Positions 40,231 through 47,518 of a stretch of 64,000 bases of DNA are shown here, in pieces; position 1 is the first letter of the stretch; each line of letters starts with the position of its first letter. A program made the position numbers and the translations under genes. Source of the stretch: Kutzneria sp. CA-103260 (GTDB lineage: Bacteria; Actinomycetota; Actinomycetes; Mycobacteriales; Pseudonocardiaceae); contig NZ_CP073318.1 in the NCBI RefSeq assembly GCF_018263855.1, forward strand, positions 10,478,001 to 10,542,000, read 5' to 3'. The notes under the pieces were generated by a model. The model saw nothing but the letters and a program-made list of their open reading frames with translations, was not told the origin of the DNA and did no database searches.

Positions 40231-41303
40231 GCCGCACCACCCTGCTGCTCAACCGCCATGGGATCGGCCGCCGGTCTCGGCGCGGCGGTGTTTCTCCATT
40301 CCGCCAACACGTGCCGCAGCCGATCCAGCGACAGCGCCACCAGCAGCACGATCCCGATGTATATCTTGAACTTCTCCACCTCGAACTGGAGGAGGTTCAA
40401 CCCCGTCTGGATCACCTCGGTCAGCGCCGCGCCGAACACGGCGCCGAGCACGCTCACCGCGCCGCCGGCCAGCAGCGTGCCGCCCAGCACCGGGCCCAGG
40501 AACGACGGCAGCAGGAACGAGCCGCCGATGTCGGCCGAGAACGCGCCGTTGTTGACAGCCAACAGGAATCCGGCCAGGGCGGCCAACAAACCGGACAGCA
40601 TGTGAGCCTGGATGACGCGGCGGTTGGTCGGGATGCCGGACAGCTTGGCCGCCTGGAGGTTGGAGCCGGTCATCAGGATCTCCCGACCCAGCCGGGAGTT
40701 CCGGAACAACACGCCGACCAGGACCGCCGCCACCAGGGCGATCGGCACCACCAGGGGAATCGGCGGTCCGCACAGGTCGCCCATGCAGTAGTCGGCGAAG
40801 GTGTCGCCGCGCAGGATGTCCATGCCGGCAGGGGAGACGTGGAACGCGACACCGTCGCTGAACGTGCTGTACAGCAGGGAAACCAGGCCGATCAGGGCGA
40901 AGTCGAGGGCCAGGGTGACCACGAAGGAGTTCACGCCGGTGGCGGCGATGGTCCAGCCGGCGGCCGCCCCGACGAGGGCGCCGACCGCGAGGCCGATGAG
41001 CAGCCCGACGGGCAGGGGGACGTCGAGCTTGTCGTAGGCCCAGCCGGAGGCGAAGGCCGACACGGCGGCCATCCGCCCGACAGCCAGGTTCATGTGCCCC
41101 AGCGACAACACGGCCAGCTGGGCCAGTCCGACCACGACAAAAACCGTGAGGTCGGACTGCATGGGCACGATCGTCAGGTTGACGTCGAGGAAGGCCGGCC
41201 GCAGCGCGGTGAACACCGCGACCAGCACGACGATCACGACCAGCAGGCCGATGCGGGGATTTGCCCAAAAAGGGATAACACGGCCGGGGATGCCACGCCT
41301 CAT
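40227..41303 (-). CDS. Ribose-type sugar ABC importer, permease 2
   Basis: 358 residues, ATG 41303. It belongs to the same family as permease 1: VLSLGHMNLAVGRM, NSFVVTLALDFALIGLVSLLYS and VLGGTLLAGGAVSVLGAVFGAALTE. It has an extra extracellular loop with DYCMGDLCGPP, a possible disulfide. Two different permeases, rather than a homodimer, indicate a heteromeric importer. Confidence 0.93.
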   Translation of the reverse strand: MRRGIPGRVIPFWANPRIGLLVVIVVLVAVFTALRPAFLDVNLTIVPMQSDLTVFVVVGLAQLAVLSLGHMNLAVGRMAAVSAFASGWAYDKLDVPLPVGLLIGLAVGALVGAAAGWTIAATGVNSFVVTLALDFALIGLVSLLYSTFSDGVAFHVSPAGMDILRGDTFADYCMGDLCGPPIPLVVPIALVAAVLVGVLFRNSRLGREILMTGSNLQAAKLSGIPTNRRVIQAHMLSGLLAALAGFLLAVNNGAFSADIGGSFLLPSFLGPVLGGTLLAGGAVSVLGAVFGAALTEVIQTGLNLLQFEVEKFKIYIGIVLLVALSLDRLRHVLAEWRNTAAPRPAADPMAVEQQGGAA

Positions 41304-41305
41304 GT

Positions 41306-42358
41306 TCACGCCTTGGGGCAGGTGAGGTACTTGTCGTCGAAGTCCTTGCGCAGCTGGGCTGTCTCCTGCTGCCGCTGCGTGTCGTAGCTGGCCACGTTGT
41401 CCTTGGTGACCACGAACGAGCCGGAGTCGATCACCTGGCCCGAGGTCTTCATGGTGCAGCCACCGGCCAGTTTGGTCAGTGCGTACGAGCCGACATAGGC
41501 CTGGCCGACCGGATTCTGCACCACCGAGGCGGTGACCGAGCCGTCCTTGATGTCGCCGAGAATGGTCGGGTCGTCGTCGATGGCCACCACCTTCACCGGC
41601 AGCCCAGCAATATTCAACCGCGCCGCCTTCACCGCGGCCGCCGAGGCCACCGCCGGGTTGTACGCGGTGGTGACGATGCCGTTGATCTGGGCGCCCTTGG
41701 CCGCGATCAGGTCGGCCACCGCCTTCTGCGCGGTCTGCAGGTCGGTGTCGATGTCGGTGACGGTCTGGAGCAGCTTGACCTTGCCGCCGGTCTCGTCGAT
41801 GGCCTGCTGCACGCCCTGGATCCGGCGGGTGGTGTTGGAGTCGGTCTTGTTCCCGGTCAGGTGCACCAGGTTGCCGCTGCCGCCCATCGCCTCGATCGCC
41901 GACTTGGCCGCCTTGTACGCCGCTTGTTGCACGTCGGTGGCCAGGCAGAAGTCGGCGTTGTCGGTGTCGCCGGCCGGGCAGGAGCCCAGCGACGCCAGGT
42001 GGAAGCCCTGCTTGCGCAGGTCGCTGAACGTCGAGTTGATCGTGTCGGGGGACACCCCGAACACGCCGAAGGCGTTGAAACCCTGCGCCGCCAACGACTT
42101 CAGCACCGAGTTCTGGGTGGTCTGGTTCCAGGCCGAGGTCTCGTTGAACGTGGTGTCGCCCAGCTTGAAGTCGGTCTTGGCCTGTTGCAGCGCGGCCTTC
42201 CAGGGCTGGAAGTACGGGTGCGGGCCGCCGGGCACGAGCGCTACCTTCACCTGCCCTGGGGCGAGTGCCGACTGGTCGCTGTGGACGGTGCTGCGGCTGC
42301 AACCGGCCACGCACAGCGCGATGGCCAGCACTGCGATGGTAAGAGGTGAAGTGCGCAT
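41306..42358 (-). CDS. Sugar ABC importer substrate-binding lipoprotein
   Basis: 350 residues, ATG 42358, two bp before the permease start. The lipoprotein signal ends at C20 (AVLAIALCVAGC). Two Rossmann-like lobes of periplasmic-binding-protein-like type I follow: VKVALVPGGPHPYFQPW starts the first, and DTNLHLTGNKTDSN-like and AIDDDPTILGDIKDGS segments the second. The ligand is not identifiable; the nearby enolase-superfamily and GH95-like genes suggest a sugar or sugar acid. It follows the enolase-like gene by 6 bp. Confidence 0.92.
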   Translation of the reverse strand: MRTSPLTIAVLAIALCVAGCSRSTVHSDQSALAPGQVKVALVPGGPHPYFQPWKAALQQAKTDFKLGDTTFNETSAWNQTTQNSVLKSLAAQGFNAFGVFGVSPDTINSTFSDLRKQGFHLASLGSCPAGDTDNADFCLATDVQQAAYKAAKSAIEAMGGSGNLVHLTGNKTDSNTTRRIQGVQQAIDETGGKVKLLQTVTDIDTDLQTAQKAVADLIAAKGAQINGIVTTAYNPAVASAAAVKAARLNIAGLPVKVVAIDDDPTILGDIKDGSVTASVVQNPVGQAYVGSYALTKLAGGCTMKTSGQVIDSGSFVVTKDNVASYDTQRQQETAQLRKDFDDKYLTCPKA

Positions 42359-42364
42359 AGGGTC

Positions 42365-43485
42365 TTACCTCTCTGTAAGCACCTCGACGTACGGCTCCAG
42401 GGCGGCCGGGTAGTCCAGCCCGGCCGGCAGCGCGATGCCCGGCCCGGTGGGCGCGTGCACGAATCCCTCGGCGTCGACCTCTGCCTTGGGACGCACCGGG
42501 TTCGCGGTTATCAGCGACTCGTAGTAGGTGGTGTTGGAGATGGCCATGGCCAGGTGTCGGCTCGGGATCTCGTCGCCGAGCACCTCCGCGCGCAGCCGGA
42601 ACGAGTCGGCCAGGTGCGCGGTCCGCATCGCCCCGGTGATGCCGCCGCGCATCGTCGCGCTGGCCCGCACGCCGAAGGTGGCCGCGCCGGCGGCGATGCT
42701 GCGTTGTCGGAAACGATGGCGGCGGTGTTCATGTGCGCGCCGTCCGAGGTTTCCGCCACCAGCAAGGGAATCCGCACCGATCGGGCCAGGTGTCGGTAGG
42801 CGGTGACGCTGAACTCGCGCATCGGCTCCTCGTACCAGAGGAAACCGGCGTCGTGCAGGGCCTGCCCCAGATACGTCGCGTCCGGCAGGTCGAAGCCGGC
42901 CGAGCCGTCGTACATCAGCGGCACGTCGTCGCCGACGTGCGCGCGCAGCTTGTGCCCCAGCTCCGCGTCCTTGCGGGCGTCGCCCCAGGCGTGCAGCTTG
43001 ATCGCCTGATAGCCCAGCTCCAGGCACTGGGTGGCGACGTCCAGGTACTCGTCGACGTCACGGAACGTGACCGTGGAGGCGTACGCGGGGATCTTGGTCC
43101 GGAAACCTCCGAGGACCTGCCACACCGGCTGGCCGCTCAGTCGCCCGGCCAGATCCCACAGCGCGGTGTCGACCAGACCGAGCACCGGCAGCGGAAACTC
43201 CTCGGTGCGGTCCAGCTCCCACACCAGGTGCCACAACCACTCGCGCTGCAACGGATCCTGGCCGGTCAGGGCCTCGAGCAGGACCCGCGCCACGATGTCC
43301 TCGACCGCCGCCGCCATGCCTGCGCGGGTCGCCAGCGCCACGCCGGAGACCCCCTCGTCGGTGCTGACGCGCAGGACCGACGCCTCGCCGTCCGGGCTGG
43401 AGCCCAGCAGGCCCCGCCGCCACCCGAAGGCGGGCTTCGCGCCGGGGAGCGGGATGCGGAACGACTCCACGTCGGTGATGCGCAC
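42365..43485 (-). pseudogene. Enolase-superfamily (mandelate racemase-like) dehydratase, frameshifted
   Basis: GTG 43485 opens a good enolase-superfamily protein: VESFRIPLPGAKPAFGW, catalytic KLHAWGD, metal ligands D in LMYDGSAG, E in WYEEPM and E in VAETSDGAH. The frame is then lost near 42695-42703. The rest of the family sequence (VRASATMRGGITGAMRTAHLADSFRLRAE onward, to LTER) continues in another frame to 42365. The spacing between the two halves is about seven residues longer than usual, so a roughly 20-bp insertion is as likely as a single-base loss. The gene heads the sugar importer operon and probably dehydrated a sugar acid. A sequencing error cannot be excluded. Confidence 0.8.
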
Positions 43486-43497
43486 GGCGGCAACATA

Positions 43498-43512
43498 ATT
43501 CGTACTATGAAT
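43498..43512. promoter_or_regulatory. Palindromic candidate operator in the divergent FadR/enolase promoter
   Basis: ATTCGTACTATGAAT is a 15-bp near-perfect palindrome (6 of 7 arm positions) in the 77-bp gap between the two divergent starts, as expected for the operator of the FadR-type protein. Confidence 0.6.
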
Positions 43513-43562
43513 GTCGTCAAGGGTAGGATCGGCCGGACAGCCCCCGGACGAAACGGACTCCT

Positions 43563-44303
43563 GTGAGCCTGGACGAGCAGGCGGCGCAACCGCTGCCGGG
43601 GTGGCCGCGCCGGCCCCGGCGACTGGCCACCGCCGTGGTCGAGGACCTGGTCGACCGGATCGTCGGCGGCGAGATCTCGCCCGGCAGCGCGCTGCCCATC
43701 GAGCCGGTGCTGTGCGAGATGTTCTCGGTCAGCCGCACCGTGATCCGGGAAGCCGTCAAGTCGCTGGAGGGCATGCGGCTGGTCAAGGTGCAGCAGGGCC
43801 AGGGCACCACCGTGCGCGACACCGAGGACTGGGACCTGCTCGACCCGGTGGTCCTGGCCGCGAGCATCCGACACGACGCCGAGCTGGCGATTTTGTCCGA
43901 CCTGGTCAACGTGCGCCGGGCGCTGGAGTCGCAGATGGCCGGCCAGGCCGCCGAGCGGGCCGACGCCGAGCACCTGCGCCGCATCGGCACCGCCCTGCGG
44001 CACGTCACCGACGAGACCGCCGACGCCTCCCGCTTCTACCGCGCCGACCTGGAGTTCCACGACGAGATCATGGCCGCCTCCGGCAACCGCCTGGCCCGCG
44101 CCGTGATCAGGACCGTGAACGAGGAGGCGTTCCGCAGCCTGCGCTACATCGGCGAGCCCACCCTGGCCGACTTCGAGCAGTCCAACCGCGAGCACCGGGC
44201 CATCTACGAGCGCCTGATCGCCCAGGACCCGGAGGGCGCCGCGCAGGCGATGGACGACCACATCGGCCGGAGCTGGCAGAAGCGCCGCCCCCGCAAACGC
44301 TGA
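43563..44303 (+). CDS. FadR-subfamily GntR transcriptional regulator
   Basis: 246 residues from GTG 43563. A winged-helix GntR domain (about 20-90) has VEDLVDRIVGGEISPGSALP, FSVSRTVIREAVKSLEGM and the wing VQQGQGTTVR. The FCD domain (about 105-235) follows, with VRRALESQMAG, the metal or ligand histidines in LEFHDEIM and SNREHRAIYE, and MDDHIGRSW. FCD regulators sense small organic or sugar acids. It is divergent from the enolase-ABC operon and is followed by the GH genes, so it is the likely controller of this island. Confidence 0.92.
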   Translation: MSLDEQAAQPLPGWPRRPRRLATAVVEDLVDRIVGGEISPGSALPIEPVLCEMFSVSRTVIREAVKSLEGMRLVKVQQGQGTTVRDTEDWDLLDPVVLAASIRHDAELAILSDLVNVRRALESQMAGQAAERADAEHLRRIGTALRHVTDETADASRFYRADLEFHDEIMAASGNRLARAVIRTVNEEAFRSLRYIGEPTLADFEQSNREHRAIYERLIAQDPEGAAQAMDDHIGRSWQKRRPRKR

Positions 44304-44381
44304 CGGCCCCTCCAGCTTGATCGGTCAGGACTGAGGCGTTGACAGGTCCTTGCGGCTTGTTGTCCACTAATTGCGGCTTAC

Positions 44382-44398
44382 ATCATACGTCCGATGAT
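44382..44398. promoter_or_regulatory. Candidate operator before the GH95-like gene
   Basis: ATCATACGTCCGATGAT has matched ATCAT/ATGAT ends and lies 28 bp before GTG 44427, in the promoter zone. Its symmetry is similar in style to the site at 43498-43512. Confidence 0.55.
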
Positions 44399-44426
44399 TG
44401 CTGTTCCACCTGTCAAGGGAGACACG

Positions 44427-47402
44427 GTGTCCACCAGCAGCCGCTTACGAGTCGCCTTCGTGGCGACCACCCTGACCGTAGCCGGCCTCGCAACCCCTAC
44501 CGCCGACGCGGCCGCGCTGACCACGGCGTGGCAGAACGGCGCCTTCCAGATCGACCGCCACGCGGTCGTCAGCCGCTCCAACATCGTGCTCGGCGCGCCG
44601 AACACGGCGGCGACCCAGTCCCTGCCGCTGGGCAACGGCACCGCCGGGGCGGCGGTGTGGGCGGCCAACGGATTCACGGCGCAGCTCAACCGCGACGACA
44701 CGTTCCCGGACCGCAAATCACCGGGCCAGGTGACGATCCCAGGTCTGTCCAAGCTGACCGCGGCCGCGGACTTCGCGGCGCACCTCGACCTCTACGACGG
44801 CGTGCTCACCGAGACCGGCGGCGGCCTGACCGCCCGCGTCTACCTGCGGGCCGACAAGGACGAGCTGGTGGTCGACGTCTCGGGCGCGGACCCGAACAGC
44901 ACGCAGACCGCCCAAGGAAACCTGTGGTCGGGCCGGTCGCCGCAGGCCCAGGCCAGCGGTGCGATCGGCACGCTGGCCGAGACCTGGGTGGACAACCCGA
45001 CCGGCGGCACCGGCCAGACCTTCGGCAGCCTGCTCGCGGTGACGGCCGGCGGCCGCAACGTCAACTCGGCGGTGGTGGACGGCCAGACCGTGCGAACCAC
45101 CTTCAATCCCAACGCCGACGGCACGTTTCGGGTGGTCGTGGGCGTGCCCCACTGGACTGGCGGCAACGCCCAGAGCACCGCGGCGGCGCTGCTCGGCAAC
45201 GACGCGACGGCGTCTACAGTGGACACCAATCATCTGAACTGGTGGCACGACTTCTGGTCCGGGGCCAACCTGATCGAGGCCAATTCGGCCGACGGTTCCG
45301 GGCAGTACCTGGAGAACCTGCGGACGATATACCTGTACCAGGAGGCCAGCCTCAACCGCGGCCAGTACCCGGGCACACAGGCCGGCGTGGCCGACCTGTT
45401 CGCGTTCTCCAAGGACACGCAGGACTGGGTGCCGGCCGACTACTGGTTCTGGAACCTGCGCATGCAACTGGCGGCCAACCTCAGCTCGGGCGTGCCCGCG
45501 CTGAACACCAGCTACTTCAACCTGTACACGTCGAACCTGGCCAACATTCAGAACTGGACGCAGGCCCACGTCCCGGGCACGACCGGGGCGTGCGTGCCGG
45601 AAACCATGCGCTTCAACGGAAACGGCTACTACGGCGGTGGCAGCGCGGCCAGCAACGCCTCCTGTGACTCGACCATCGCGCCGTCGTACAACTCGCTCAA
45701 CCTGTCCACCGGCGCCGAGGTGAGCCTGTGGATCTGGCAGACCTACCTGCAGAACCGCAGTCAGTCCTTCCTGCAGAACGGCTATCCGCTGATGAAGGCG
45801 GCGGCGCAGTTCCTGTTGTCGTACGCCAAGGTCGGCAGCGACGGCAAGCTGCACACCACGGCCAACGCCCATGAGACGCAGTGGAACGTCACCGACCCGG
45901 TCACCGACATCCTGGCCATGCAGGCGTTGTTCCCGGTGGTCGTCTCGGCGGCGCAGACGCTGAACACCGACTCGGCCCTGGTGACGCAACTCCAAGCGGC
46001 GCAACAGAAGATCCCGCCGCTGCCGCGCACCGACGCCGCCACGCACAAGCAGGTGCTCACCGCCGCGGACGACGCCGGCGGCCAGGACGTGATCGCCTAC
46101 TCCACCCAGCCGGCGGCCCAGCTGAACAACGGCGAGAACCTGGACCTGGAGGCGACCTTCTCGTACGGCGTGATCGGCGACAACTCCGGCTCGCTGACCG
46201 ATCTGGCCAAGCGCTCCTACACCGCCCGGCAGTTCCAGAACAACGCCGACTGGGACTACGACGCCCTGTACGCGGCCCGGCTGGATCTGGCCGGCGAGGT
46301 CAAGAACAACCTGGTCAACAACGTCAAGAAGTACCAGCTCTACCCGTCGGGCATGGCCAGCCTGTTCGGCACCGTCGGCGACGAGCCGTACAACGAGGAG
46401 ACCGGCATCGTCGCGGCCAGCATGAACGAGGCGCTGGCCCAGGACTACGACGGCCTGCTGCGGATCGCCCCGGCGTGGCCGTCGGACTGGGACGGCGACG
46501 GCACGGTTTCCGTGCAGAACAACAGCAAGGTCGACGTGCAGGTGCGCGGCGGCACGCCGGTGACGGTGGTGCTGGAGGCCGGCGGCAACGCCGCGATGGC
46601 TGTTCGCAGCCCGTGGTCCGGGCAGTCGGTGGAGGTGATCGACGCCAACACTGGGGCGACCGTGGTCGCGCCGACCACCGCCGGGCAGTTCACCGTCAAC
46701 ACCGCCCAGGGGCACAAGTACCTGATCGAAAAGACTGCCGCGCCGTTCACGCAGCTGCCGTTCGCGCAGGTCACCGGTACGGCGGCGACCTCGGCCAAGC
46801 ACTTCGGGCCGGTGCAGATCGGCCTGGACAAGGCGGCCGTGGCGAACTCGTTGTCCGCCACGTACAACAACGTCGGCGTCACCGCGGACAACAACACCAG
46901 CCCCGGCAACCTCGACGGTGGCGGGGCCAGCATGTCCGCGACCGCGCTGGCCAATGCCGGCGCACGTGCCGGCGGCACGGTCAGCCATGGCGGCCTGACC
47001 TTCACGTGGCCGTCGCAGGCCGGCACCGGCTCGTCGGACAACACCGTCGCAAATGGACAGACGATCACCCTGGGCGGATCCGGCAACACGGTGGGATTCC
47101 TGGTCACCGCGAGCTATGGTCCGGCCAGCGGCACCGGCACGGTCACCTACACCGACGGCAGCACCCAGGACTTCACGCTGTCCAGCTCCGACTGGTTCGG
47201 CGGCGCCGGTGACGTGGCGGTCGAGGCCGCGTACCAGAACCGCCAGGGCAACACGACCTATCAGGGCAAGGCGGATGTCTTCTACGTCGGTGTGCCGTTG
47301 CAGGCCGGCAAGACCACGGCGTCGATCCGGCTACCGGCGGTGAGCGGCGCGGCCACGGCCGGTACACCGTCGCTGCACGTGTTCGCCATGGCGCGGGGCT
47401 GA
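44427..47402 (+). CDS. Secreted GH95-like glycoside hydrolase with accessory C-terminal module
   Basis: 991 residues from GTG 44427 after AAGGGAG. A signal peptide (RLRVAFVATTLTVAGLATPTADA) ends near residue 30. The N-terminal beta-sandwich begins SLPLGNGTAGAAVW and QLNRDDTFPD, and a helical toroid of the (alpha/alpha)6 type lies around 290-690 (WWHDFWSG, YQEASLNRGQYPGTQAG, DYWFWNLRMQL, ANAHETQWNVTDPVTD). This fits GH95 and relatives (alpha-L-fucosidase or alpha-L-galactosidase), but the canonical SPEN catalytic motif is not obvious, so substrate is open. Residues about 790-990 form a beta module (GLDKAAVANSLSATYNNVG) seen in many actinobacterial glycosidases. The gene sits next to the FadR regulator and a candidate operator. 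Confidence 0.75.
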   Translation: MSTSSRLRVAFVATTLTVAGLATPTADAAALTTAWQNGAFQIDRHAVVSRSNIVLGAPNTAATQSLPLGNGTAGAAVWAANGFTAQLNRDDTFPDRKSPGQVTIPGLSKLTAAADFAAHLDLYDGVLTETGGGLTARVYLRADKDELVVDVSGADPNSTQTAQGNLWSGRSPQAQASGAIGTLAETWVDNPTGGTGQTFGSLLAVTAGGRNVNSAVVDGQTVRTTFNPNADGTFRVVVGVPHWTGGNAQSTAAALLGNDATASTVDTNHLNWWHDFWSGANLIEANSADGSGQYLENLRTIYLYQEASLNRGQYPGTQAGVADLFAFSKDTQDWVPADYWFWNLRMQLAANLSSGVPALNTSYFNLYTSNLANIQNWTQAHVPGTTGACVPETMRFNGNGYYGGGSAASNASCDSTIAPSYNSLNLSTGAEVSLWIWQTYLQNRSQSFLQNGYPLMKAAAQFLLSYAKVGSDGKLHTTANAHETQWNVTDPVTDILAMQALFPVVVSAAQTLNTDSALVTQLQAAQQKIPPLPRTDAATHKQVLTAADDAGGQDVIAYSTQPAAQLNNGENLDLEATFSYGVIGDNSGSLTDLAKRSYTARQFQNNADWDYDALYAARLDLAGEVKNNLVNNVKKYQLYPSGMASLFGTVGDEPYNEETGIVAASMNEALAQDYDGLLRIAPAWPSDWDGDGTVSVQNNSKVDVQVRGGTPVTVVLEAGGNAAMAVRSPWSGQSVEVIDANTGATVVAPTTAGQFTVNTAQGHKYLIEKTAAPFTQLPFAQVTGTAATSAKHFGPVQIGLDKAAVANSLSATYNNVGVTADNNTSPGNLDGGGASMSATALANAGARAGGTVSHGGLTFTWPSQAGTGSSDNTVANGQTITLGGSGNTVGFLVTASYGPASGTGTVTYTDGSTQDFTLSSSDWFGGAGDVAVEAAYQNRQGNTTYQGKADVFYVGVPLQAGKTTASIRLPAVSGAATAGTPSLHVFAMARG

Positions 47403-47460
47403 GCATGGCAAAAGGGGCACACCCTGCCGTCGAACGGGGTCCGGATCCTGCAAGTTATTG

Positions 47461-47481
47461 ACATCATGACGCAGGATTAGC
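47461..47481. promoter_or_regulatory. Weak candidate operator before the GH87-like gene
   Basis: ACATCATGAC, then GCAGGATTAGC, resembles the 44382-44398 site (ACATCAT half, then GAT-A half) with less symmetry. It lies about 40-60 bp before ATG 47519. Confidence 0.35.
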
Positions 47482-47518
47482 GCCAACCAGCCGCAAATTC
47501 GGCAGATTGGCCCCCTTG

